From Paracoccaceae bacterium (GTDB taxonomy: Bacteria > Pseudomonadota > Alphaproteobacteria > Rhodobacterales > Rhodobacteraceae): a stretch of 33,452 nt of DNA. Positions 1-8,496 of this stretch are shown in pieces (within the stretch, counting starts at the first letter, position 1; every line of letters starts with the position of its first letter). The position numbers and the translations under genes are program-made. Location of the stretch: NCBI GenBank assembly GCA_002683685.1, contig NYTV01000050.1:1-33452 (forward strand), read 5' to 3'. The notes beneath the pieces were generated by a model. It did no database searches, had not been told where the DNA came from, and saw nothing but the letters and a program-made list of their open reading frames with translations.

Positions 1-2
1 GC

Positions 3-149
3 GATCATCCGCATTTTTATTGGGAAGACAGCGCCGAGTTGGTGGATGCCCCGGCAGAGCAATTAAAAATTGCGGTACTGCCCGATGCGCCCGATGGGGC
101 GGAGATTGCCAAAGTAGATGTGGTTATTCGCCTGCGGCGCAAGTCTTAG
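3..149 (+). CDS. C-terminal fragment of an unrecognised protein (cut by window start)
   Basis: This reading frame is open from the window edge and ends at TAG (147-149), giving the last 48 residues of a protein. The tail ends in a basic stretch, RLRRKS. I do not recognise the family. The acidic/hydrophobic alternation (for example KIAVLPD, AKVDVVIRL) looks like beta strands of a soluble domain. It converges on the decayed glycosyltransferase-like gene on the other strand, nine bases away. The function cannot be called from this fragment. Confidence 0.5.
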   Translation, partial: DHPHFYWEDSAELVDAPAEQLKIAVLPDAPDGAEIAKVDVVIRLRRKS

Positions 150-157
150 CGCCTTGC

Positions 158-1019
158 TCAGAACCACTGACCCGGTTCCATAAACCCCAGAGCCATCAAG
201 TGCCGTGAATGCCATTTAAATTGCTCCGATCCGAGCCATTGAAAACTGGAAATGGCATTGCGGCTGCCCGGATTGCGGCGCAAAGATTTGGCGGCCCAAA
301 ATGAGCCGACAGCTGCGATTATATTGTGATGCCATGGGCAAGAAATTGTGTTGAATTCTGGCAGGTTGACGGTGAAATCAGGTTGGAAATTCAACCACGA
401 ACGGCCTGAAACAGGGCCTGCGATCAAGCCGCCGTTTTTTCCCACGGAACGTGGTCCTCAAAGCGCCGCCGTAAGCCGCCAAAGATATTGACCTCCCGCT
501 CGAGCGGGACGTTTTGGGCGTCTTGCCGTATCTGTGCGTAATACCCAAGCCGATCCAAATAGGCGTTTGTCACATCCACCCCATCTGGGCTTTGCCGCAA
601 ATTTCCCGCATCGAGGTCGACCACGGTGGCGGAGATCGTCATGCGGCGCTCTTCGGTGGTGAAGGCGATGATTTCTCCGATGCTGCGGGGTTCGCAAAAC
701 GGGTAAAATAAATATTCGCCATTGTAGCAGCAATAATTCATTGTCGGGGCAGGGCAGAGATGATGGCATTCATCTCTTGGCTGATATCCGCGGAGGATTT
801 TGCGGCGCGCTGGACGAAGGCGGTTTCGGCAGGCAGATCTGCCGGCCGGGCAAGTTGAGGATCGGCCAAGACCACCGTCTGAGGAAACCCTAATTTTATA
901 TGATGGGCGACCGCGTGGTTCAGCTCGATATCATCCTGCGCGAAAATAAAGGCAAACGGTCCTTTGGGTGCATGGCCTTTGGCCCAGTTTAAATAGCTTG
1001 TAAGCGTTGGGAACTGCAT
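158..1019 (-). pseudogene. Frameshifted glycosyltransferase-like (family 2-annotated) gene
   Basis: Three consecutive minus-strand frames together spell one Rhodobacteraceae protein usually annotated as a glycosyltransferase family 2 or hypothetical protein. The first (1019-738) starts MQFPTLTSYLNWA and stops at TGA. The second (741-424) continues with YNGEYLFYPF, TEERR, DLGRLGYY-like and FGGLRRRFEDHVPW segments. The third (about 394-158) carries QPDFT, CPWHHNI, NPGSR and the C-terminus WHSR...LGFMEPGQWF. The breaks are at 738-741, in the T6 run at 435-440, and probably a third between about 394 and 425: removing one base from the homopolymer restores a KRRLDR...CFRP stretch expected from the family, but a further shift is then needed to reach the C-terminus. 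Start chosen at ATG 1019 because it matches the family N-terminus. The gene is divergent from miaB. Intact members are about 290 residues. Sequencing error could explain one lesion, but less easily all of them. Confidence 0.8.
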
Positions 1020-1133
1020 GAAATTGCCTAAATGAAATTCTGCGATAAAACCCCTGAAATTCACACGCATTGCAAGGGAGGAATTCACGCGGTATCAGCG
1101 CCGCACGCATGCCTTGCCGAAAAGGAATTGACC

Positions 1134-2465
1134 ATGGCCGATACGAAAAAGCTGTATATCAAGACATATGGCTGTCAGATGAATGTCTATGACAGTGAAC
1201 GGATGGCCGAAACCCTTGGCGCGGAGGGCTATGTGCAGACCGATACGGCGGATGATGCAGATATGATCTTGCTCAATACCTGCCATATTCGTGAAAAAGC
1301 CGCCGAGAAGATCTATTCGGAATTGGGTAAGTTTCGCGGGCTGAAAGCCGCAAAGCCAAGTCTGAAAATTGGTGTTGCCGGCTGCGTGGCTCAGGCGGAG
1401 GGGGCCGAAATTATTCGGCGGCAGCCGATGGTTGATTTGGTGGTTGGCCCGCAATCCTATCACAAATTGCCTCAGATGGAGAGCCGGGTTCAGAGCGGTA
1501 AGCGTGCGCTGGATACTGATTTTCCCGAGGAAGATAAATTTGACCATCTCGCCAGCAGGCCCAAGGCCAAACGCGGCCCCACCGCCTTTTTAACGGTGCA
1601 GGAAGGCTGTGATAAATTTTGCGCGTTTTGCGTTGTGCCATATACGCGCGGTGCCGAGGTGAGCCGCCCAGCAGAGCGCGTCATGGCAGAGGCCACGGAT
1701 TTGGTGGCGCGCGGTGTGCGCGAAATTACACTTTTGGGTCAGAATGTGAATGCCTATCACGGGCATGCGGGCGGCTTGGCCGGCTTGATCTGGCAGTTGT
1801 CAGAGATTGACCAGCTAGAGCGCATTCGGTTTACCACCAGCCATCCCAATGACATGGATGACGGGCTGATTGAAGCCCATGGCACCTGTGACAAGCTGAT
1901 GCCTTATCTGCATCTTCCGGTGCAATCTGGCAGTGATCGCATTTTGAAAGCCATGAACCGAAAGCATACGCGTGAGAGCTATTTTGCCTTGGTCGAGCGT
2001 ATTCGCAGCGCCCGACCCGATTTGCTTTTGTCGGGAGATTTCATTGTTGGCTTCCCGGATGAAACGGACCAGGACTTTAACGACACTTTAGATCTTGTGC
2101 GCCGCGTCGGCTACGGGCAGGCCTATTCCTTCAAATATTCTGCGCGCCCGGGAACGCCTGCGGCCGAACGCGCTGAAGTGCCGCCCGAAGTGGCCTCTGC
2201 TCGGCTGCAAGAGCTGCAAGCGCTTTTGACCGAACAGCAACGCGCCGCCCAAGCCGCCATGGTGGGGCGCGAGGTGAAGGTGCTGTTTGAGAAGAAAGGC
2301 CGCCGTGAGGGGCAGTTGATTGGGAAATCCGAGTATCTCCACGCGGTCCATGCCGAGGCGCCTGATCATATGATTGGGCAAGTTATCTCGGTGCGGATTC
2401 TCAAGGATATGACCAACTCGCTGACAGGGCAGGTTGTGGACGCGGGCCTGCTTGGGGGCGCATAA
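1134..2465 (+). CDS. miaB: tRNA-2-methylthio-N6-dimethylallyladenosine synthase MiaB
   Basis: Radical-SAM methylthiotransferase that converts i6A37 to ms2i6A37 in tRNAs reading UNN codons. The 443-residue protein has the three N-terminal cluster cysteines C14 (TYGCQMN), C50 (NTCHIRE) and C84 (GVAGCV), then the radical-SAM triad C159/C163/C166 (GCDKFCAFC), and a C-terminal TRAM domain ending near residue 440. ATG 1134 was chosen because it opens the family N-terminus ([17 protein letters not shown]) and sits behind an AAGGA ribosome site; the frame is open further upstream but without homology. It begins a co-directional run with phoH, ybeY, corC and lnt, separated from phoH by 98 bases, and is divergent from the decayed gene at 158-1019. 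Confidence 0.97.
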   Translation: MADTKKLYIKTYGCQMNVYDSERMAETLGAEGYVQTDTADDADMILLNTCHIREKAAEKIYSELGKFRGLKAAKPSLKIGVAGCVAQAEGAEIIRRQPMVDLVVGPQSYHKLPQMESRVQSGKRALDTDFPEEDKFDHLASRPKAKRGPTAFLTVQEGCDKFCAFCVVPYTRGAEVSRPAERVMAEATDLVARGVREITLLGQNVNAYHGHAGGLAGLIWQLSEIDQLERIRFTTSHPNDMDDGLIEAHGTCDKLMPYLHLPVQSGSDRILKAMNRKHTRESYFALVERIRSARPDLLLSGDFIVGFPDETDQDFNDTLDLVRRVGYGQAYSFKYSARPGTPAAERAEVPPEVASARLQELQALLTEQQRAAQAAMVGREVKVLFEKKGRREGQLIGKSEYLHAVHAEAPDHMIGQVISVRILKDMTNSLTGQVVDAGLLGGA

Positions 2466-2563
2466 TCTGTTGCTTTGCGGATTTTGTTTGCTGTGGGCCT
2501 TCCTCTTGCGAGAATCGCGCTATAGTCTAAAAAAGTCACGTTAGACCTATTTAGGGGACCTCC

Positions 2564-3562
2564 TTGGCAGAAGACGCCGTAACAGCCACCGCTGAACAAA
2601 ACGAATCTCGGATTGAATTTCCCAATAATCGCCTCTTGGCGGTGCTCTGCGGAGAATTTGATCGTAATCTCACTACGATAGAGACGCATCACGCCATTCA
2701 AATTGTGCGTCGGGGCAATCAATTGCTTTTGGTTGGCGATGCGGATGGAGCGGCACAGGCATCTGCGATTTTGCAATCGCTCTATACACGGCTCGAGCAG
2801 GGGCGGCCTGTGACACCCGCTGATGTGACCGCAGAGCTCAGGATGAATATGGCCGGTGGTGACGCCGGCGGCACCGATCAACAGATGGAGATGTTCCGCA
2901 GCGGAGCGGTAGAGATTAAAACCCGTAAGAAATTAGTCGAACCGCGCACGGAGGCTCAGAAGGCCTATGTCGAGGCCTTGTTCAAAAACGAGCTCTCTTT
3001 CGGCATTGGGCCTGCGGGCACAGGTAAGACCTATCTGGCCGTGGCCGTGGGTGTGTCAATGTTCATCACCGGACGGGTCGATAGGATTATTCTGTCTCGT
3101 CCCGCTGTGGAAGCCGGGGAGCGTTTGGGATTTTTGCCGGGTGATATGAAGGAAAAAGTTGATCCTTACATGCAGCCACTTTATGATGCGCTAAATGATT
3201 TTCTACCGGCCAAGCAAATGGCGAAATTGATGGAAGATAAGGCAATTGAGATTGCCCCTCTGGCCTTTATGCGCGGCAGAACCTTGGCGAATGCCTTTGT
3301 GGTATTGGATGAGGCGCAAAACGCAACGTCAATGCAGATGAAGATGTTCTTGACCCGTTTGGGAGAGGGAAGCCGCATGGTGATCACCGGCGACCGCACG
3401 CAGATTGATCTGCCGCGCGGTGTCCAATCGGGGCTGGCTGATGCGGAGCGTTTGTTATCGGATATTCCGAAAATTAGCTTCAATTACTTCACCTCAAAAG
3501 ACGTGGTGCGTCATCCCTTGGTGGCGGCGATTATTGAAGCCTACGACGCGGATGGCACATGA
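2564..3562 (+). CDS. phoH: PhoH family ATPase (PhoH-like)
   Basis: Cytoplasmic P-loop ATPase of the PhoH/PhoL family, linked in bacteria to RNA metabolism and often genetically coupled to YbeY; the exact substrate is not settled. The 332-residue protein has Walker A GPAGTGKT (149-156) and Walker B VVLDEAQN (D249, E250), followed by the typical QMKMFLTRLG and GDRTQIDLP segments. The start appears to be TTG 2564: an in-frame TAG lies just upstream, a GGGGACC ribosome site precedes it, and no ATG occurs before the conserved NRLLAVLCGEFDRNL region. Its stop overlaps the ybeY start (ATGA, 3559-3562), indicating translational coupling. Confidence 0.95.
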   Translation: MAEDAVTATAEQNESRIEFPNNRLLAVLCGEFDRNLTTIETHHAIQIVRRGNQLLLVGDADGAAQASAILQSLYTRLEQGRPVTPADVTAELRMNMAGGDAGGTDQQMEMFRSGAVEIKTRKKLVEPRTEAQKAYVEALFKNELSFGIGPAGTGKTYLAVAVGVSMFITGRVDRIILSRPAVEAGERLGFLPGDMKEKVDPYMQPLYDALNDFLPAKQMAKLMEDKAIEIAPLAFMRGRTLANAFVVLDEAQNATSMQMKMFLTRLGEGSRMVITGDRTQIDLPRGVQSGLADAERLLSDIPKISFNYFTSKDVVRHPLVAAIIEAYDADGT

Positions 3563-4062
3563 GCCTGACCTTTGAGTTTATTTTGGAAGATGCCCGCTGG
3601 CAGGCGCATGAACTGGCGGCGATTGGTGCGAAACTGGGCGATGTCATACCCCAATACCTGCCGCTTCCGGCGCAATGCAGCGCGGTTGTGATGGCCTGTG
3701 ATGACGCTCAGATTGCCCAGCTAAACCAAGATTTCCGCGGCAAGCCTCAGCCGACCAATGTGCTGTCCTGGCCGGCTGCTGACTTGTCTGTGCATAAGCC
3801 CGGCGCGAAGCCCAAACGGGCGGCGGATCTTGAATTGGGTGATATTGCAATCGCCTATGAGACTTGTTTGCGCGAATCGCAGGCGGCTGGGCTTGCAATT
3901 CTCGATCACCTGACCCATCTTTTGCTTCATGGGACATTGCATCTTCTAGGCTATGATCACATAGAGGATGCAGATGCGGACGTGATGGAGGCTCTTGAAA
4001 TCAGAATGCTTGCAAGCCTCGGCATTTCCAACCCTTATGTAATGAAGAACGAAACCCAATGA
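3559..4062 (+). CDS. ybeY: Endoribonuclease YbeY, rRNA maturation factor
   Basis: Zn-dependent single-strand endoribonuclease acting in 16S rRNA 3'-end maturation and 70S quality control. The 167-residue protein ends with the diagnostic zinc motif H-x3-H-x5-H: H124, H128 and H134 in LLLHGTLHLLGYDH. The upstream NQDFRGKPQPTNVLSWP segment is also characteristic. It starts inside the phoH stop codon and its own TGA overlaps the corC ATG (4059-4062), so three proteins are translationally chained. The usual length is 150-170 residues, so it is complete. Confidence 0.96.
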   Translation: MSLTFEFILEDARWQAHELAAIGAKLGDVIPQYLPLPAQCSAVVMACDDAQIAQLNQDFRGKPQPTNVLSWPAADLSVHKPGAKPKRAADLELGDIAIAYETCLRESQAAGLAILDHLTHLLLHGTLHLLGYDHIEDADADVMEALEIRMLASLGISNPYVMKNETQ

Positions 4063-4958
4063 TTGGTGATATGCCACAAAGTGATGACACAGCCGGCGGC
4101 TCTGAGACCGCCGAAGACCCCTCGAGTAGACAGACACAGGCGCTGGGCTTTTGGGATCGTTTGAAATGGGCCTTCTCTGGCGGTCGTTTGCCACAGAAGC
4201 ATAGCTTTGAATTTTCCAAGCCCGAGGGGGAAGAGATTATTCCCGGCATCTGGAACCTGCGGCAATTGCGGGTGGAAGATGTGATGGTGCCTAAGGCAGA
4301 TATTAAATCTGTGCCTGTGACCATCACCAAAGAAGATTTGGTTCATGTGTTTCGCAACACCGGTCTAACGCGTTTGCCCGTCTACAATCGAACCCTGGAT
4401 ACACCTCTTGGGTTTGTGCATTTGAAAGATCTGGCCCTCAAACACGGGTTTAACGGCTCTGGTGGACGTTTGGTGCTCAAATCTATGCTGCGCCCCTTAT
4501 TGTTTGTACCGCCCTCTATGCCGATTGGCATATTGCTCACCAAAATGCAGGCTGACCGTATTCATATGGCTTTGGTGATTGATGAATATGGTGGCACGGA
4601 TGGGCTGGTGACCATTGAAGATTTGATCGAACAGGTGATTGGCGAGATTGAGGATGAGCACGATCCGGCAGAGGGTGACTTTTGGGTGGTTGAAAAACCG
4701 GGCAGTTACCTGGCGCAGGCCAAAACACCCTTGGATGAGTTTCAGCAGGAAATTGGCCGAGATCTGTCGGAGGTCGCAGAGGTGGATCCCGAAGAGGTCG
4801 ACACGCTGGGTGGGTTGGTCTTTATGTTACTGGGCCGAGTGCCCGCGCGGGGCGAGGTCATCAAACACCCTGCTGGGGTCGAGTTTGAAATCGTCGACGC
4901 AGATCCGAGACGGATCAAGAGGCTGAGAGCCCATGTTAGAGCCATCAGTAGCTCATAG
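4059..4958 (+). CDS. corC: CorC/HlyC-type CBS-domain protein
   Basis: Hemolysin-like/CorC protein; the family is linked to magnesium and cobalt handling, and the soluble form is thought to act on a membrane partner. The 299 residues hold an acidic N-terminal linker, a CBS pair (about 72-130, beginning VEDVMVPKADI, and about 142-200, with VIDEYGGTDGLVTIEDL), and a C-terminal CorC_HlyC domain (about 215-295). No membrane segment is seen, so this is the soluble form, not the DUF21 fusion. It overlaps ybeY by 4 bases and lnt by 26. A second ATG four codons in (MPQSDD) is a possible alternative start. Confidence 0.93.
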   Translation: MIGDMPQSDDTAGGSETAEDPSSRQTQALGFWDRLKWAFSGGRLPQKHSFEFSKPEGEEIIPGIWNLRQLRVEDVMVPKADIKSVPVTITKEDLVHVFRNTGLTRLPVYNRTLDTPLGFVHLKDLALKHGFNGSGGRLVLKSMLRPLLFVPPSMPIGILLTKMQADRIHMALVIDEYGGTDGLVTIEDLIEQVIGEIEDEHDPAEGDFWVVEKPGSYLAQAKTPLDEFQQEIGRDLSEVAEVDPEEVDTLGGLVFMLLGRVPARGEVIKHPAGVEFEIVDADPRRIKRLRAHVRAISSS

Positions 4959-6396
4959 GCTTTGGGCGCGAGCGCCAGCATGGGGACAAGGGGCCTTGAT
5001 GGTCGCGGCTGGCGGGCTTGCTGGGGTGGGGCAGGCCCCTGTGGATCAGCCAGCGCTTACGCTTGTCGGATTGGCCTTTGGATTTTGGATCATCCGCCCG
5101 CAGACCCGCCTGCCGCATTTCTGGCGCGGTTGGGGCCTCGGGTTTGGCTATTTTTTGGTCGCCTTGGCTTGGATTGTTGAGCCCTTCTTAGTAGCGGGCC
5201 GCGGCACTGCCTGGGTTGCACCCTTCGCCTTGCTGGCTATGGCGGGGGGATTGGCCCTGTTTTGGGGCGGCGCTTTTGCACTGGCAGGCGGGCGTATGCG
5301 GCTTTGGGTCTGTCTCGCGCTTTTGGCCGCTGAGCTCGCCCGTTCCTACCTGTTCACCGGGTTTCCTTGGGCCTTGCTGGGCTATGTGTGGATTGACACA
5401 ATCGCTTACCAAATCGCGGCTATTATTGGACCTCATGGCATGAGTCTTTTGACCCTGATCCTGGCGGCGCTGATCGCCCGGGGGCGGGCGATGCCGCGAT
5501 TGGTTGTTTTGACCCTGAGCCTCGCCTTGCCCTTCGTGCCTGTGCAGGGGCCAGGCAGCGGCCCGGCAGATGAGAACCGGCCAATTGTGCGTTTGATACA
5601 TCCTAACGTGGCACAAGAAAATAAATGGGATCCGGACAAGACGCAGGCAATCTATCAAAGGCATCTATCTCTTACCCATGCGGGGCCTGCCGTTGATCTC
5701 ATCATTTGGCCTGAAACTTCGGTCTATCTGCCCATAGAGTTGGCCCGGCGCGAGATTGCCGGCGCGGCGCGGGGCGCGCATGTGGTGGTTGGCTACCAGA
5801 GCCGCAACCCGGCGGGCCAGTATTTCAACACTCTGGGCGTGGTGGCACCAGAAGGGGAGATTCAGGGCGAATATCACAAGAGCCGCTTGGTGCCCTTCGG
5901 GGAATATCTGCCCCTTAGCCATTTGGCTCGGGCCTTCGGGTATGATTTCCCTGAATTTTCAGCCGGCAGTGGTCCGGCTCATATTGATATCGAAGGTATC
6001 GGTTTGCTCCAGCCGTTGATCTGCTATGAAGGGATTTTCCCGCAGTTTGTCGGACGCGGCGACACCCGCCCTGATCTGTTGGTGTTGATTACCAATGATG
6101 GCTGGTTCGGCGAGGGGCAGGGCCCGGCTCAGCATTTTGCCCAGGCGCGCGCCCGCGCCATTGAACTGGGGCTGCCGATGCTGCGGGTGGCCAATCGCGG
6201 CGTCACTGCTGTGATTGATCCTTGGGGGCGGTCGCGCGATCGGTTGGATCTTCACGAGCGCGGGGCGCTAGATGCGCCGATTCCCAGACCCCGCCTAGCA
6301 ACATTTTATGAAAAAAATCCTTGGCTTGGCCTATTGGCCCTTGTTGGAGTCCTGATCCTGGGGCATTTTTACAGGCGCGGGCGAGATTATCATTGA
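4933..6396 (+). CDS. lnt: Apolipoprotein N-acyltransferase
   Basis: Inner-membrane enzyme that adds the third acyl chain to the N-terminal cysteine of lipoproteins, the last step of lipoprotein maturation. The first 205 residues contain about six hydrophobic membrane segments. The rest is a nitrilase-fold domain with the catalytic triad E261 (IWPETS), K316 (YHKSRLVPFGEYLP) and C364 (LICYEGIF). A final hydrophobic helix (WLGLLALVGVLILGHF) returns to the membrane. It is 487 residues, close to the usual 500-510. The start lies inside the corC coding end, so the pair is probably coupled. It closes the miaB-lnt run ahead of the metK riboswitch. Confidence 0.96.
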   Translation: MLEPSVAHRLWARAPAWGQGALMVAAGGLAGVGQAPVDQPALTLVGLAFGFWIIRPQTRLPHFWRGWGLGFGYFLVALAWIVEPFLVAGRGTAWVAPFALLAMAGGLALFWGGAFALAGGRMRLWVCLALLAAELARSYLFTGFPWALLGYVWIDTIAYQIAAIIGPHGMSLLTLILAALIARGRAMPRLVVLTLSLALPFVPVQGPGSGPADENRPIVRLIHPNVAQENKWDPDKTQAIYQRHLSLTHAGPAVDLIIWPETSVYLPIELARREIAGAARGAHVVVGYQSRNPAGQYFNTLGVVAPEGEIQGEYHKSRLVPFGEYLPLSHLARAFGYDFPEFSAGSGPAHIDIEGIGLLQPLICYEGIFPQFVGRGDTRPDLLVLITNDGWFGEGQGPAQHFAQARARAIELGLPMLRVANRGVTAVIDPWGRSRDRLDLHERGALDAPIPRPRLATFYEKNPWLGLLALVGVLILGHFYRRGRDYH

Positions 6397-6417
6397 CGCC
6401 TCGCGATGGGACTTTTA

Positions 6418-6442
6418 GGAAGCCTTAGCTGCAACGGCTTCC
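6418..6442 (+). promoter_or_regulatory. Candidate alternative hairpin competing with the metK riboswitch
   Basis: GGAAGCC (6418-6424) is a perfect 7-base complement of GGCTTCC (6436-6442), with an 11-base loop. The loop contains most of the 5' strand of riboswitch stem P1 (6427-6432), and the 3' arm is the riboswitch loop segment that should form the pseudoknot with the Shine-Dalgarno region. The two folds are therefore mutually exclusive. This is inferred from complementarity only. If transcription starts after 6418 the hairpin cannot form. Confidence 0.45.
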
Positions 6443-6468
6443 TGGCGCAGCTTACATTTTATTGGAGC
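6427..6468 (+). promoter_or_regulatory. SAM/SAH riboswitch (metK leader)
   Basis: The 5' leader of metK has the compact H-type pseudoknot arrangement of the Rhodobacterales SAM/SAH riboswitch. P1 is AGCTGC (6427-6432) paired with GCAGCT (6447-6452). The loop holds the conserved AACGGCTTCCTGG (6433-6445). After an A/U-rich linker comes ATTGGAGC (6461-6468), whose GGAGC can pair with GCTTC of the loop (one G-U). That segment is also the ribosome site of metK (ATG at 6476), so ligand binding would sequester it and lower translation. The class is known to precede metK. Assigned from primary-sequence and pairing match; no covariance search was run. Confidence 0.88.
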
Positions 6469-6475
6469 GCTCCCC

Positions 6476-7657
6476 ATGACAAGATCAAATTATATTTTTA
6501 CTTCAGAGTCTGTTTCTGAAGGGCATCCGGATAAACTATGCGACCGAATTTCTGACGCTGTGCTTGATACTTTTTTAACCGAAGAACCGGAGGCGCGGGT
6601 GGCCGCCGAAACATTCGCCACGACAAACCGCATTGTTATTGGCGGCGAAGTTGGCTTGAGTGACAAAGAAAAACTGTCGCACCATATGGGGAAAATTGAA
6701 CAAATCGCTCGGGATTGCATCAAAGACATCGGCTATGAGCAAGACAAGTTTCACTGGCAAACCGTTGAAGTCACCAATCTTTTGCATGAGCAATCAGCAC
6801 ATATCGCCCAAGGGGTGGATGCCGGTGCAAATAAAGATGAGGGAGCGGGCGATCAAGGGATTATGTTTGGCTATGCCACCACTGAGACCCCTGAGCTTAT
6901 GCCCGCGCCCATCCAATATTCTCATGCGATTTTACGGCGGTTGGCCCAGGCGCGCAAAGACGGCAGCGCGCCGGACCTTGGACCGGATGCCAAGTCGCAA
7001 TTGTCGTTGCGCTATGAGAATGGCAAGCCTGTTGAGATCATGTCGATTGTCTTGTCGACGCAACACCGTTCCGCAGATCAGGACAGTGCCTATATCCGCA
7101 GCATTGTCGAGCCCTATATCTGCGAGGTCGTGCCTGCCGATTGGATCACAGGCAAAACCGAATGGTGGGTCAATCCAACTGGTACTTTTGTGATTGGTGG
7201 CCCGGACGGCGATGCCGGTTTGACGGGGCGCAAGATTATTGTCGATACCTATGGCGGTGCCGCGCCACATGGCGGCGGCGCGTTTTCGGGCAAGGATCCC
7301 ACCAAAGTGGACCGTTCGGCGGCCTATGCGGCGCGCTATTTGGCCAAAAATATCGTGGCGGCGGGTATGGCAGAGCGTTGTTGCCTGCAATTGTCCTATG
7401 CCATTGGCGTCTCTAAGCCCTTGTCAATTTATGTGGATACCTATGGCACCGCAGAACTGTCCGAAGAGTCGATCGAACGGGCAGTGGCGCAGTCTATGGA
7501 TCTCACGCCGCGCGGCATTCGCGAACATTTGGGCTTGAACAAGCCGATCTATCAACGGACCGCAGCCTATGGGCACTTTGGCCGCGCGCCTGAGGCCGAT
7601 GGCGGCTTTAGTTGGGAAAAGACTGACTTGGTTGAAGCGCTTAAAAAAGCCGTGTAG
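6476..7657 (+). CDS. metK: S-adenosylmethionine synthetase
   Basis: Makes S-adenosylmethionine from methionine and ATP, releasing phosphate and pyrophosphate. The 393-residue protein is full length. Visible motifs are [14 protein letters not shown] (14-27, ATP-binding histidine), [12 protein letters not shown] (123-134), and the glycine-rich [17 protein letters not shown] loop in the third domain. The start ATG 6476 follows the GGAG that is part of the riboswitch pseudoknot, so translation is probably SAM/SAH-controlled. The gap to lnt is short (79 bases) and almost entirely riboswitch. A weak terminator follows at 7701-7722, before trmB. Confidence 0.98.
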   Translation: MTRSNYIFTSESVSEGHPDKLCDRISDAVLDTFLTEEPEARVAAETFATTNRIVIGGEVGLSDKEKLSHHMGKIEQIARDCIKDIGYEQDKFHWQTVEVTNLLHEQSAHIAQGVDAGANKDEGAGDQGIMFGYATTETPELMPAPIQYSHAILRRLAQARKDGSAPDLGPDAKSQLSLRYENGKPVEIMSIVLSTQHRSADQDSAYIRSIVEPYICEVVPADWITGKTEWWVNPTGTFVIGGPDGDAGLTGRKIIVDTYGGAAPHGGGAFSGKDPTKVDRSAAYAARYLAKNIVAAGMAERCCLQLSYAIGVSKPLSIYVDTYGTAELSEESIERAVAQSMDLTPRGIREHLGLNKPIYQRTAAYGHFGRAPEADGGFSWEKTDLVEALKKAV

Positions 7658-7700
7658 GCGCAGGGGTGCGTGAGTGGGCCCAGATCAGTGACCAATTGGC

Positions 7701-7722
7701 TGCGCGCAGGCGCATCCTTTTT
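7701..7722 (+). terminator. Weak intrinsic terminator after metK
   Basis: TGCGC (7701-7705) and GCGCA (7710-7714) form a 5-base-pair stem with a 4-base loop, followed by TCC and TTTTT (7718-7722). The short stem suggests partial read-through into trmB. Confidence 0.4.
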
Positions 7723-7736
7723 GTGAGAGACAGGCC

Positions 7737-8423
7737 ATGGAACATCGAAATTTTTATGGGCGCATCAAAGGCAAGGCTCTCAACGCCGCGCAAAAACGTT
7801 ACCTGACAGAAGATTTGCCCAAGCTCAGCGTCGGCGGCATCTCGCTCGAGGACAACCCCGAGCGGCGCCTGCTCGATATGCAGCAGGTCGCGTCGGGCAA
7901 GCCGCTGTGGTTGGAAATTGGGTTTGGCGGTGGCGAGCATTTGGTGCATCAAGCCTTGGCCAATCCTGAAGTTCAATTTCTTGGGGTGGAACCCTATGTC
8001 AACGGTGTGGCGATGTTGCTGGGAAAAATGCGCAAGGCGGGCGTCGAGAATATCAAGCTACACATGGGGGACGCGCGCGACCTTATGGATGTCTTACCGG
8101 AGCAAAGTGTCAGCAAGGCATTTTTGCTCTACCCCGATCCTTGGCCAAAACTGCGCCACCATCGCCGGCGCTTTGTCACGCAGGAGCATCTGGAGCCACT
8201 CAGTCGCTGCTTAATGGCGGGTGCTGAGTTTCGCGTTGCAACAGATATTGAGGATTATGTGCGTCAAACTTTGCAGGAAGTTCCAAAGGCCGGCTTTGAC
8301 TGGCTGGCAGATGGACCGGAAGATTGGCGCATGGCTTGGGGAGATTGGATCTCAACACGATATGAGCAAAAAGCCCTGCGGGAAGGCCGCCGTCCGCATT
8401 ATTTAACCTTCCAAAAATCCTAA
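7737..8423 (+). CDS. trmB: tRNA (guanine-N7)-methyltransferase TrmB
   Basis: SAM-dependent enzyme that methylates G46 of the tRNA variable loop. The 228 residues show a class I methyltransferase fold with motif [13 protein letters not shown] (59-70), the family-specific [15 protein letters not shown] stretch (DPWPKxRHxxRR), and a C-terminal tail with [21 protein letters not shown] 7737 is in register with the usual NFYGRIKGK start and lies behind an AGAGACAGG ribosome site. It sits downstream of metK, so supply and use of SAM are adjacent; a weak terminator separates them. Confidence 0.95.
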   Translation: MEHRNFYGRIKGKALNAAQKRYLTEDLPKLSVGGISLEDNPERRLLDMQQVASGKPLWLEIGFGGGEHLVHQALANPEVQFLGVEPYVNGVAMLLGKMRKAGVENIKLHMGDARDLMDVLPEQSVSKAFLLYPDPWPKLRHHRRRFVTQEHLEPLSRCLMAGAEFRVATDIEDYVRQTLQEVPKAGFDWLADGPEDWRMAWGDWISTRYEQKALREGRRPHYLTFQKS

Positions 8424-8496
8424 CCACAACAGCGCTCAGCGGTGGACCTTGCGTGGCTGGGACGCTATCACTTTGTCAACTTATGAGGGGACGAAT

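Noticed and set aside
190..345. Plus-strand frames with closely spaced cysteines (KCREC, HCGCPDCG) resembling a zinc ribbon.
   Set aside because: They are antisense to the third fragment of the frameshifted glycosyltransferase-like gene, whose minus-strand reading is clearly conserved; there is no start codon and the frames do not join.
6393..6418. TTGACG followed by TTTTAG as a metK promoter.
   Set aside because: The spacing is 14 bases, below the workable range; no better pair was found, so no promoter is annotated.
8449..8496. Upstream extension of aroA from an in-frame alternative start.
   Set aside because: No homology and no ribosome site; GAGGGG directly before ATG 8497 decides the start.
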